DNA from: Phycisphaeraceae bacterium
Lineage (GTDB): Bacteria; Planctomycetota; Phycisphaerae; Phycisphaerales; Phycisphaeraceae
Direction of reading: 5' to 3'
DNA: 40,722 bases
Assembly: GCA_028280965.1 (NCBI GenBank)
Contig: JANQKT010000068.1
Coordinates: 1 to 40,722 of the forward strand
Positions 1 to 9,100 of this stretch are shown here, piece by piece; the stretch's first letter is position 1; each line of letters begins with the position of its first letter. The notes under the pieces were generated by a model that was given only the letters and a program-made list of their open reading frames with translations, did no database searches and had not been told where the DNA came from. Position numbers and translations under genes: made by a program.

Positions 1-1
1 C

Positions 2-1468
2 GATGGATTCACCGCCGATATCGCCGCCGAGGTAAACCTTTCAGGTGGGAGCATCCGTGACAACTTCCAGGCGCTGGCGGTCAGCGCGGTGAACATCAGC
101 GGCGGGAGCGTCCGGTTCGACTTCACCGCCTCGGGCGCTTCCGAGGTGACCGTCACCGGCGGGAGCATCGGCGAGCGTTTCACCGCCACGGGCGGAGTGA
201 TGCTCGACATCACCGGCGGCATGGTGGGCAGCAACCTCGTGGTTCAGAACAATTCGACCGTCAACATCTCCGGCACGGCCGACGTGTCGAACAACCTTGA
301 TGTTGGCGCGGGCAGCGTGGCGCATATCTCCGGCGGGACGATTGGGCCCGGCGCGGAAGCGCTGGCCGGCGGTGTGGTGAACATCAGCGGCACGGCTGAC
401 GTTTCCCGGATCGACGCGGAGAATGGCGGCATCGTGAACATCTCGGGCGGCCAGGTCGGCGTCGGGGTCCGCGTCGAGACAGGCGGCGAGATGAATATCT
501 CCGGCGGGACGATCGGCAACGGCATGCTGGCCTTCGCCGGCAGCCAAACGCACATCTCCGGCGGCTCGGTCCTCGACCTCTTCCAGGTCTTCCTCGACGC
601 CGAGGTAGAGATCTCCGGCGGCACGGTGGGTCGGTTCATGGACATCGAAGGCGGGACCGTGAACGTGACCGGCGGGGCCCTGGACTCGAGCGTCACCATC
701 GATACGGGCGGCGTGCTGAACCTCTCCGCCGGGTCGGTGGGCAACGGGATCGAAGCACTGACCAGTTCTTCGGTGAATGTCTCCGGCGGGAGCCTGGGGT
801 TCGGGACGATGGCCCGCGCCTTCAGCTTGTTCAACATCAGCGGCGGGACCGTCGGCCACAACTTCACCGCAGACTTCGGCAGCGTGGTCAACATCTCCGG
901 CGGCAACATCGGCGACAACTTCGAGACCGACGGTGTCGTCAATCTGACCGGCGGCGAGTTCGACGGCAGCTTTGTAGCAACAGCCAACGCGCAAGTGAAT
1001 GTGCATGGGCGAGACTTCGAAGTAAACGGCGTGCCCGTCACCGGCCTCGTGCCCGGCATGCCAACGACCATCTTCGCCCGCGGCGGCGTGCCATTCACTG
1101 CAACGCTAGCCGACGGCACGCCGTTCGAAATCGATCTAAACACGCTCGTAAACCCCGGCGACGACTTCGTCGATTTTGGGGCGACACTCTCGGTGACGCT
1201 CTTGCTGCCCGCCGACCTCGACCTGGACGGCGATGTGGACGATGCGGACTTCGCATTGTTCTTCGCCGCGTTCTCCGGCCCCAGCGTGCCCAGCGGCAGC
1301 CCCGCGGCGGACCTGGACGGCGACGGCGATGTGGACGACGCGGACTTCGGCCTGGCCTTCGCCGCGTTCACCGGCCCCGGCGGTGGCGCTACGAAAGTAC
1401 CCGAGCCGCAGAGTCTTGTGCTGCTAGGCTTAGGGTTGCTACTGCTTGGCAGGCGTGTGCAAGCGTGA
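2..1468 (+). CDS. Beta-helix repeat exoprotein with EF-hand pair and PEP-CTERM tail (5' end outside window)
   Basis: The frame is open from the first bases of the window, so the true start lies upstream; the internal GTG at 89 is not a convincing start. About 17 imperfect repeats of roughly 20 residues, each built around NISGG or a variant (VTVTGG, LDITGG, VNLTGG), fill the first 950 bases. Such short Gly/Asn/Ser repeats are typical of right-handed parallel beta-helix surface proteins. Then come two aspartate-rich loops (DLDLDGDVDDADF and DLDGDGDVDDADF, about 1210-1380) resembling dockerin or EF-hand calcium sites. The C-terminus has VPEPQS, a hydrophobic stretch and an Arg-containing end, which is a PEP-CTERM signal processed by an exosortase. 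The protein is inferred to be exported and surface-anchored. Its ligand and role are not visible. Confidence 0.85.
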   Translation, partial: DGFTADIAAEVNLSGGSIRDNFQALAVSAVNISGGSVRFDFTASGASEVTVTGGSIGERFTATGGVMLDITGGMVGSNLVVQNNSTVNISGTADVSNNLDVGAGSVAHISGGTIGPGAEALAGGVVNISGTADVSRIDAENGGIVNISGGQVGVGVRVETGGEMNISGGTIGNGMLAFAGSQTHISGGSVLDLFQVFLDAEVEISGGTVGRFMDIEGGTVNVTGGALDSSVTIDTGGVLNLSAGSVGNGIEALTSSSVNVSGGSLGFGTMARAFSLFNISGGTVGHNFTADFGSVVNISGGNIGDNFETDGVVNLTGGEFDGSFVATANAQVNVHGRDFEVNGVPVTGLVPGMPTTIFARGGVPFTATLADGTPFEIDLNTLVNPGDDFVDFGATLSVTLLLPADLDLDGDVDDADFALFFAAFSGPSVPSGSPAADLDGDGDVDDADFGLAFAAFTGPGGGATKVPEPQSLVLLGLGLLLLGRRVQA

Positions 1469-1588
1469 TAAGTTTAGAAGGTCTTTCTCAGCGCGTCGCG
1501 GCTTCGATACGCGGCACGGTATGGAAACCTCGCACGAGGCAGCCGCCGCTTAATATGTGGCACTGACGTGTTTGACACGTAATGAATC

Positions 1589-1889
1589 GTGAAGGTTGCC
1601 GCGGAAGCGTTCCACCGCGGGGCAGCAGACTATATCAACAAAACTGATCTGATCGCGCACCCGGACTGCGCCTGGAACATGATGAATGAATCGGCCCGTC
1701 GGTATCGGCTGGAGCAAATCAACAGAGACCGGTCGCGCACACTCAAGATCAACAATCGCGAGCTAGAGGACCGGAACAAACTGCTGAATGAGATGACCGA
1801 GACGGCGCACCAGTTTGTCGATAACGTCGCGCACGAGTTCCGGACGCCGACACGGCGTGAGCAAACAGTTCATGTGAAAGGAAGAGAAG
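1589..1889 (+). pseudogene. Remnant of a REC-histidine kinase gene
   Basis: The translation begins with the end of a receiver domain (AFHRGAADYINKTDL), continues through a coiled linker (NRELEDRNKLLNEMTETAHQF) and reaches a histidine kinase H-box (DNVAHEFRTP) at about 1826-1850. There the homology stops abruptly: the dimerisation helix 2 and the whole ATPase domain are missing. The frame then runs through nonsense into the next gene up to 1996. In another frame a short tail ending in TGA at 1876-1878 lies just before the next ATG and may be the original C-terminus, so an internal deletion seems likely. The N-terminal part of the receiver domain is also absent, and a stop lies at 1583-1585. 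I regard it as non-functional. Neighbouring response-regulator remnant: 1890-2036. Confidence 0.7.
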
Positions 1890-2036
1890 ATGTCCCGACA
1901 AACAAGAGTCCTGGTCGCAGACGACAACACCGCACTGCTGCAAGCGCTGAAACTCCGTGTGCAGGGTATCAACGCCACGATACCTATGCCACATGATTTC
2001 AAACTGCTACGAGAACAACTGATTAGGGCCGCTTAA
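1890..2036 (+). pseudogene. Remnant of a response-regulator receiver protein
   Basis: A 48-codon open frame starts with ATG at 1890 behind a good ribosome binding site (AAGGAAG). Its first 24 residues (RVLVADDNTALLQALKLRV) are the beta1/alpha1 start of a CheY-like receiver domain, including the acidic pair. The following residues do not continue the fold, and the phospho-acceptor Asp and the conserved Lys are missing. The last residues (FKLLREQLIRAA) could be the end of a receiver alpha5. An internal deletion of about 70 codons would explain this. It forms a decayed two-component pair with the kinase remnant just upstream. A tiny translated peptide cannot be excluded because start and RBS are intact. 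Confidence 0.55.
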
Positions 2037-2255
2037 CTTCTCAAGACCTCTCTTAATTCGCGGGTTCGCGAAACGATGCCACAACGACTCACCGAGCGGC
2101 GGGGCATGACAATAATGACTCTGGTCGTGGGTGCTTTGAGTCGAATGCGCCCACAAAAGTCACCCCGCCCCACCACATAATGTCTATGCCGCATCGGCCT
2201 AAGCGACTACAATCAAGACTGCCCACACCCCCCTGTCACTGACCGTGAGGAGCTC

Positions 2256-3851
2256 ATGTCTTCTATAGATCGCCCCAGCCGATGCATTGGCTTGCTGTTG
2301 GCCGCCGCGCCGCTTGTCCCTGGCCTCGCCTGGGCCCAGCCGTTCGATGTGGCGGCGCCCGGCCTCGACCCCGCCGACCTGCGCGTCACCACCTTCGCCA
2401 CCGGGCTGAACTACCCCGTCGGCATGGCCGAGCTCGACGACGGATCGATCCTCGTCGCGACCTCCAACGGCACGCTCTTCGGCAGCGGCACCGGCTCGCT
2501 GATCCGCCTGGCCGATACCGACAACGACGGCGTTGCGGACGTCCAGCAGACCCTGGTCAGCAACGTGCCCGGCGGCGGGCTCACATCACTTCGCCGCCAG
2601 GGCGAGTTCTTCTTCACCACCGGCCAGGGTAGCGGACGGCCCATCTCCATCTACCGCGCCGGCGCCACACCCGCCGACCCGCTTTCGCTCGTCGGCTCGG
2701 TCCAACTCAATTACCCCAGCGGCGGCTGGCTGCACCCCCACTCGGCCCTGGCCACTCGGCCGACGCCAGGCACGCCCGGCGGCGTCGATTTGTTCTTCCA
2801 ACTCGGATCGGACTCGAACTTCGCCACCACCACGCGCACCGTCTCACTGACCACCACCGGCCTGAACGCAACACTCGCCGGCGACGCCATCCACGTGCTC
2901 CGGTTCACCCCCGACGGGTCGGGCGGGCTCGACGTGCAAAGCGTCACGCAGGTCGCCACCGGCGTGCGCAACGCTGCGGGCATCGCTTTCCACCCCGTCA
3001 CGGGCGACCTGTACTTCGAGGACAACGGCATCGACGGCTTAGTCAGCCCCATCGAGCCCGAAAGCGCCGACGAACTGAACCGCATCGCCGCGACAGACAT
3101 CGGCGGTGCCATCGAGGACTTCGGCTTCCCGCAGAACTACACCCAATACCGCACCGGAACGATCATCGGGGGCGCCGGTATCCAGCCCCTGGTCGCGTTC
3201 CAGCCGCTGGGCGACCCGAACACCGGCGCCGAGGCCGAGGGGCCCAATGACATCGCCTTCGCGCCGGAGCTGTTCCCCGAGGCGCTGCGCGGCGGCGTCT
3301 TTGTCGGGATGCACGGCCAGTTCAGCCTCGGCGGGCTCAGCAACGAAGAGAACCCGCTGGTCTTCGTCGACCTTGACGACTTTAGCTACACCCATTTCGT
3401 CGGCAACGACGAGCCAGGCATCGGCCACCTCGACGGGCTGCTGGCCACCCGCGACGCGCTATTCGCCGCCGACATCTCTAGCCAGGGCGGCTTCGGCGGG
3501 GCCAGCCTCGGCTCGGGCGTGATCTACCAGATCAAGTCCCTGGTCAGCCCGCTGCCCGCGGACCTGGACCTGGACGGCGACGTCGATGACGCAGACTTCG
3601 CCCTGTTCTTCGCCGCCTTCTCCGGACCCGGCGTGCCCACCGGCAACGCCGCCGCCGACTTGGACGGCGATGGTGATGTCGACGACGCCGATTACGCCCT
3701 GGCATTCGCCGCCTTCACCGGCCCCACAGCAGCCGCCAACTTGCCCGAGCCCCACAGCCTTGCTCTGCTGGCCCTCGGGCTTTCGTTTATTGCTTGCCGG
3801 TGCCGGCCCAATCCCGCACCACGCGCCAGCAGGCGCTGCGGACCGCGTTGA
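2256..3851 (+). CDS. Secreted glucose/sorbosone dehydrogenase-like propeller with EF-hand pair and PEP-CTERM tail
   Basis: The ATG at 2256 follows a GAGGAG ribosome binding site. Residues 1-28 form a signal peptide ending in AWA. The body (about residues 38-430) resembles the six-bladed PQQ-dependent sugar dehydrogenase fold: FATGLNYPVGMAELDDGSILVATSNG, LADTDNDGVAD, GVRNAAGIAFHPVTGDLYFEDNG and GPNDIAFAPELFP are the usual blade signatures. Two Asp-rich calcium-type loops follow, almost identical to those of the exoprotein at 2-1468. The C-terminus is LPEPHS, a hydrophobic segment and a long Arg/Pro-rich tail. The tail is longer than usual and overlaps the convergent gene at 3787-5067 by 65 bases. 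Likely a periplasmic or cell-surface protein; the substrate is unknown. A possible -10 (TACAAT) lies at 2209-2214. Confidence 0.85.
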   Translation: MSSIDRPSRCIGLLLAAAPLVPGLAWAQPFDVAAPGLDPADLRVTTFATGLNYPVGMAELDDGSILVATSNGTLFGSGTGSLIRLADTDNDGVADVQQTLVSNVPGGGLTSLRRQGEFFFTTGQGSGRPISIYRAGATPADPLSLVGSVQLNYPSGGWLHPHSALATRPTPGTPGGVDLFFQLGSDSNFATTTRTVSLTTTGLNATLAGDAIHVLRFTPDGSGGLDVQSVTQVATGVRNAAGIAFHPVTGDLYFEDNGIDGLVSPIEPESADELNRIAATDIGGAIEDFGFPQNYTQYRTGTIIGGAGIQPLVAFQPLGDPNTGAEAEGPNDIAFAPELFPEALRGGVFVGMHGQFSLGGLSNEENPLVFVDLDDFSYTHFVGNDEPGIGHLDGLLATRDALFAADISSQGGFGGASLGSGVIYQIKSLVSPLPADLDLDGDVDDADFALFFAAFSGPGVPTGNAAADLDGDGDVDDADYALAFAAFTGPTAAANLPEPHSLALLALGLSFIACRCRPNPAPRASRRCGPR

Positions 3852-5067
3852 TACTGGGGGACTGGTCGGTTGCGGTCACGTTGGGTGGGAACGTGCGGTT
3901 GGTGAGCAGGACCATGTACACGCCGGTGTGCTGATCGATCAAGACCAGCGTGCCGGTGTAGCCTGAGTGGCCCACAAGGTGGTGGCCTGGCTTGGCGTTG
4001 TGCACGCTCACATAGCGCGTGGACTCATAGACATCGAAGCCCAGCCCACGCGCTTCGCCGACGACAGCGGGGTCGGTCTGGGTGGAGGTGGCCTCGGCAA
4101 GAAGGCCAGCATCCAGGAGTTGCCGGCTGCCCCATCGGCCGTGCTGAAGGATCAGCTGACACCAGCGTGCAAGGTCGGGCGCGGTGCTGTAGAGCCCGGC
4201 GTTGCCGGGGCAGTGTTGGGCGTTTTGGTGATAGCGCGCGAGCGGGTCGTGAACGGTGCCGGAGACGGGTAAGCCCGCAGCATCGCGGTGGGTCGGGCCG
4301 ATTCCAGAGGCCCGGCCGGGAACCGGTCGCCATGTCGTGCTTTGCATACCAAGCGGGCCGAACAATCGTTCTTGCAGCAGGTCTTCGAGCGATCGGTTGC
4401 TGGCGTTCTCGACGGCGCGGGCGAGGCTCTGGAAGTTAAGGCAGGAGTAGGTGCAGCGCTTTCCTGGTGGCGCAAGCGGGCGAATCTTGGCATAGTGCGC
4501 GATAAGTGCGTCGCTGGGGTGATGATCGGGGTCGCGGTTGAGTTCAACCTTTTGTGGGTTCTCGTAGGCGGGCAGCCCCGAGGTGTGGGTCATGAGTTGG
4601 CGGATAGTGATGGCGTCTTCGCCCTGCTGCGCAAAGCCGGGGAGGTAGGTCGCAGCGGGTGCGTCGAGCACGAGCTGGCCGTCGGCGGTTGCGATCAGCG
4701 CGGCCGAGGTCGTGCCGACAAGTTTGGTGACGGACGCGAGATCGTACTGCGTGTTGAGCGAGACTGGCTGATAGGCGTCATCGGCTGGCCCGGTCGGCTC
4801 GTAGGTGGTAAAGCCAAAAGCTTGTGCGTACACGACGTCGTGCCGGTCCGTGCCTGGGTCGATACGGCCGACAACACAGACCGCGCCGGGGTAGAGCCGG
4901 TTGGCGATACCTCGGCGGATGATGGCGTCGAGCGGTTCTAGCGCGGGGGATGTGACGGGTGCGAGACGTGGGGCGGGAGCGGGGGCGATCACAGCCTCAC
5001 GCGGCGCTTGGATGCAGGCGCAGAGCATGGTGAGCGTGGTGAACAAGGCGATGCATTTGGCATGCAT
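3787..5067 (-). CDS. Serine hydrolase, class C beta-lactamase / esterase fold, probable lipoprotein
   Basis: The fold is that of AmpC/EstB-type serine hydrolases. Residue numbers here count from the longer frame (start 5124). The nucleophile motif is S-V-T-K at 131-134, followed by LMTHTSGLPAY. The second motif reads Y-S-C (226-228) where the family usually has Y-x-N. The third is H-S-G at 386-388 within HLVGHSGYTGT. I chose the ATG at 5067 because the protein then begins with a short signal and a lipobox-like LCAC. A -10-like TATAAC at 5133-5128 would also place the transcript start near 5121, downstream of the ATG at 5124. A shadow of the 2256 gene overlaps its 3' end. It could be a peptidase, esterase or beta-lactamase; the sequence does not decide, and resistance should not be assumed. 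Confidence 0.85.
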   Translation of the reverse strand: MHAKCIALFTTLTMLCACIQAPREAVIAPAPAPRLAPVTSPALEPLDAIIRRGIANRLYPGAVCVVGRIDPGTDRHDVVYAQAFGFTTYEPTGPADDAYQPVSLNTQYDLASVTKLVGTTSAALIATADGQLVLDAPAATYLPGFAQQGEDAITIRQLMTHTSGLPAYENPQKVELNRDPDHHPSDALIAHYAKIRPLAPPGKRCTYSCLNFQSLARAVENASNRSLEDLLQERLFGPLGMQSTTWRPVPGRASGIGPTHRDAAGLPVSGTVHDPLARYHQNAQHCPGNAGLYSTAPDLARWCQLILQHGRWGSRQLLDAGLLAEATSTQTDPAVVGEARGLGFDVYESTRYVSVHNAKPGHHLVGHSGYTGTLVLIDQHTGVYMVLLTNRTFPPNVTATDQSPSINAVRSACWRVVRDWAGTGKQ

Positions 5068-5145
5068 TGGGCGACAAACGCATCGGTGGTCCGGCGGGTT
5101 GTGGCTTGCTCGTCCAGGCATCATGCTGTTATACCAGACGCTTCG

Positions 5146-5855
5146 CTAATCGCAGTCATCCAGGCTGGCTCGGCATGTCTTCGGCCAGGTTGGGGGTTCC
5201 TCATTGCTCAATTCAGTTGCCGAATCGCCGGCGCCGGTCTGACGCGCGGGCCGTCCGGCGCCGTGTTCGTGACGACCTGCTGAACATTCCGCTTGATGCC
5301 CTCGATTGCTCCCAGCAACTGCCTTTCGCCCTGTATCCGGCTGCGTTCTGCCTGAGCACGGCCCGACAGAAGCAGCCCCTGCGTCACGCCCGCGGTGGCG
5401 GTTCTTGTGCTCGGGCGGGCGGTGCAGCCAGACCTTGCCGGACACGTTCAGGTCCTTCGGCGGCATGACGACGACCTCGCTAGCGCGGGCGGCGCTGTAG
5501 CGCTGGACGGTGACCATGGCCCACACGACGGGCGAGACATACTCACGGATCGTATCGACGTGGGCCTCGGGGGCGGGCTTGACGATCCTGCCCTCGGGGA
5601 CGCCGAACTCGCTGATGCGCAGCGGCTCGACGCAGGGCAGGCCCTCGGAGATGTCGCGGGGCGCCCGCTCGTTGGCCACGGCCCAGCGAAAAGCGCGGAC
5701 GATGATCCGCACGTAGCGGTTCACGGCCGAGCGGGCCATAGGTGCCGCAGTATCGATCGACGCGCCGGCCCGGTCCGCGCATCGGTCAACGTCACAACAG
5801 CCTGGCCGGTGGCCTTGTGGTGACGCATCTTGGGGACTGAATTTTGTGGTGCCAT
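5146..5855 (-). pseudogene. Decayed tyrosine recombinase (phage-type integrase)
   Basis: Starting at an ATG at 5855, the minus strand encodes the planctomycete integrase N-terminus (VPKMRHHKATGQAVVTL), then loses frame. From 5739 a second frame carries the SAM-like core-binding domain (AVNRYVRIIVRAFRWAVANE) and the first catalytic-domain motifs (EAHVDTIREYVSPVVWAMVTVQRYSAARASEVV, which should hold the first catalytic Arg but reads ARASE; then VWLHRPPEHKNRHRG). After this the frame shifts again and the HxxR and Tyr motifs are not found. At least two frameshifts and loss of the catalytic C-terminus make it inactive. It ends 125 bases from the 3' end of tRNA-Ala, the classic target of such enzymes, so it probably marks an old integrated element. 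Confidence 0.75.
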
Positions 5856-5979
5856 CCGGGGGCGCTCCCGTGCCAAGTGATGCGCGGTAGTACTGCCGCA
5901 GCTCTTCCTGGTTTTGGGTCAGCGCCGACCGGGTGGCCGGGTTACCGTAACTTACGGCTCTGACTTTGTTTGCTTTGAA

Positions 5980-6052
5980 TGGAGCGTATCGGGCTCGAAC
6001 CGATGACCTGCTGCTTGCAAAGCAGCCGCTCTCCCAACTGAGCTAACGCCCC
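5980..6052 (-). tRNA. tRNA-Ala(UGC)
   Basis: The minus strand folds as a standard 73-nt cloverleaf. The acceptor stem GGGGCGT pairs with ACGCTCC, with one G-U pair. The D-arm is GCTCAGTTGGGAGAGC. The anticodon stem-loop is GCTGC-TTTGCAA-GCAGC with anticodon TGC, and the T-loop is TTCGAGC. The discriminator is A, and the alanine identity pair G3-U70 is present. The 3' CCA is not encoded, so it must be added after transcription. The decayed integrase lies on its 3' side. Confidence 0.97.
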
Positions 6053-6153
6053 AACGGGGTGCGGGATTGTATCGGCAAATCGCCGCGGCCGCCACCTGAA
6101 ATGATTGTTACCAGACGCCTTGCAGGCGCTGCGAGTCGGCGTGCTATAGATTC

Positions 6154-9100
6154 TTACGTATTGAAATACTTCGCCTGCGGGTGGTGACAGATGATGGCGC
6201 TGGTGGACTGCTCGGGGTCGATCTGCCAGTTCTCGGTCAGGACGCAGCCGATGCGGGTCGGGTCGATCAGCCGCCAGAGCTTGTCCTGGTCCGACATGTC
6301 CGGGCAGGCTGGGTAGCCGAAGCTGTACCGGCTGCCGCGGTACTTCTGGGTGAACAGCTGCGTGACCTTGCTCGCGTCGTCGGTCGCGATACCCAGCTCC
6401 TGGCGGATGCGCTTGTGCCACATCTCCGCAAGCGCCTCGGCGCACTCGACGCCCATGCCGTGGATGTAGAGGTACTCGCGGTAGTTGTTGGCCTTGAACA
6501 GCTCCGCCGCAACCTCGCTGACCTTCCCGCCCATCGTGACGCACTGCACGGGCAGCACGTCCTTCCGCCCACGGTCGGCGGGCAGGAAGAAGTCGCTGAT
6601 GCAGAGCTGCTTCTGGCGTGACTGCCTTGGGAACGTAAAACGCTCGATCTCACGGTCATGATCTTCAGGGTCGTAGACGATCAGGTCGCTGGGGTTGTCG
6701 GGGTCGCTGTTGGCGGGGAAGTAGCCGTAGGTGACCTTCGCATGCAGGGTGTCCTCTTCGATCATCTGCTGCTTGTACCGCTCGAAGATCGGCCTGACCT
6801 CGTGTTCGAGCTGGTCGTTGTAGGTCTTCGAGTCCATGTCGCCGCGGACGTACTGCCATTGAGTCTTGAACAGCGCACTGGTGTTGATGAAGGGGTAGAC
6901 CTGCTTGAGGTCGATATCTTCGACCACGCGGTCGCCCCAGAATGGTGGGGAGGGGATTTCGGCATCTTCGCGGACCGAAGCAGAGCGCCCGCCCACTGAA
7001 GCGGGCTCCGCCAGCGCGACCGCGCTGCCGTCAGGTCCGGCCGGGCCTTGGGGGGTGTCCGAGACGGAGCCGGCCTGGGCCTTTGCCTTCAACGCTTCGA
7101 TCTTCTTCTCTTTTTCAACCCGGCCCTCGGCCCGAGCGTCGATCTCCGCGTTCAGTTCGCCCTGCTGGTCACCGGCGATCATGTCCATGATCCGCAGGCC
7201 CTCGAACGCGTCCTTGCCGTGGTAGACGCTGCCGTTGTAGATCCCGCGGAGGTGGCCTTCACAGTAGGGCTTGCTGAGCGCCGCCCCGCCTAGCAGGACG
7301 GGGACACCGACGCCCTGCGCGTTGAGCTCGTGCAGGTTCTCTTCCATGACGTTGACCGACTTGACCAGCAGGCCGGACATGCCGATCGCGTCGGCGTTCG
7401 TCTCGCGCAGCGATTCGAGGATCGCGCTCACCGGCTGCTTGATCCCGATGTTATGCACGGTGTAGCCGTTGTTGGTCAGGATGATGTCCACCAGGTTCTT
7501 ACCGATGTCGTGCACATCGCCACGCACGGTCGCGAGCACGATCGAGCCCTTCGTCTGGCCTTCGACCTTCTCCATGTGCGGCTCGAGGTGCGCGACGGCC
7601 ATCTTCATGACCTCCGCTGATTGGAGCACGAACGGCAACTGCATCTGGCCGGAGCCGAACAGCTCGCCGACGACCTTCATGCCTTCGAGCAGGTGGTCGT
7701 TGATGATTTCCAGCGGCGGGTAGGTGGCCATCGCCTGGTCGAGCGTCTCGGCGAGGTTCTTCTTCTCGCCGTCGATGATGTGCTTCTGTAGGCGTTCTTC
7801 GAGCGGCAGGTCCGCCAACTCGACTCTGGTCGATTGCACCTCCGCGTCGTCGGCGAACAGGCTGACGAAGATCTGCAAGGGGTCGCGTGTTTCCGTCCCA
7901 TCGGGCAGCGTATACGCAGCACCCTCCTTCCGGGGGCGGTCGTACACCAGGTCCAGCGCCGCGGCCCACTGTTCGTCGGGGATGCGCGACCTGGGCAGGA
8001 TCTTGCTGACGTGGACGATCGCGCTGGTCAGGCCGGCAGCGGTAAGTTCGTGCAGGAAGACGGAGTTGAGCACCTGCCGGGCCGCGGGCTTGAGACCGAA
8101 GCTGATGTTCGACAGGCCCACGGTCGTCTGGCAGTTGGGGAACCGCGCCGCAATCTTTCTGACGCCCTCGATCGTCTCCAGGCCCGACCGGCGGTCCTTG
8201 TCCATGCCCGTCGAGATCGGCAGCACCAGTGGGTCGAACATCAGGTCGCCTTCGCAAAGGCCGTATGTGTTGACCGCAAGGTCGTGCATGCGCTCGGCGA
8301 TCGACAGCTTGCGGTCGGCGGTGCGCGCCATCGCTTCTTCCGGGTCCTCATCGATCGTCCCCAGCACCAGGCCCGCGCCGTAGCGCTTCGCCAAGCCGCA
8401 CATGACGGCGAACTTCTCTTCGCCGTCCTCGAGGTTGCCCGAGTTGATCAGGCACTTGCCGCCGGCGGCACGCAGGCCCGCCTCGATCGTCGCCGGCTGG
8501 GTGGAGTCAAGCATCAGCGGCGCATCGACCTGCCGGACCAGGCGGGTGACGACCTCGTGCATGTCGCGCGCATTGTCACGCCCGGCGTAGTCCACGTTGA
8601 CATCGAGCACGTGCGAGCCCTCGCGCATCTGCTCGCGGCCGAGCGAGATGATCTCGTCCCAGTCTTCGGCTTCGAGCAAGCGCTTAAACTTGCGCGAGCC
8701 GGATGCGTTGCACCGCTCGCCGACGTTCAGCAGTGAGTTGTCCTGGCGGTACTCGGTCGGCGCGTAGAGCGAGGTGACCGAGGGCGGCAAGGGTTTTTTG
8801 CCTTGTTTTTCAGCCAATCGACCGCCAACACGCTCGCGCGTTCGGCGGATGTGATCGGGCGTCGTGCCGCAGCACCCACCGACGATCGACAGGCCGAAGC
8901 GGTCGACAAACTTGGTCATCGTCTCGCTGAACGGATCGGGCTGCAGCGGGTAGACCGTCTCACCTGCGACGAGCGTGGGTAAGCCCGCGTTAGGCAGCAC
9001 CGAGATGTGCCGCGGCCAATGCTGGGCGAGGAACTTGATGTGGTCGGCCATGTCCTCCGGGCCGGTCGCGCAATTCATGCCCAGCGACACAACCGGAAAA

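Noticed and set aside
41-1006. 321-codon minus-strand frame opposite the NISGG repeats
   Set aside because: A repeat-derived shadow; the plus-strand frame continues into recognised calcium loops and a PEP-CTERM tail.
3787-5067. Calling the serine hydrolase an antibiotic-resistance beta-lactamase
   Set aside because: The fold is shared by peptidases and esterases and the second motif is Y-S-C instead of Y-x-N, so resistance cannot be claimed.
5945-5957. CCGTAA-C-TTACGG inverted repeat just past the 3' end of tRNA-Ala
   Set aside because: Too short, and no T-run follows on either strand, so it is not a convincing terminator or attachment core.
5942-6544. Minus-strand frame running through tRNA-Ala into the 3' part of metH
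   Set aside because: It overlaps an intact tRNA and metH in another frame and shows no protein family features.
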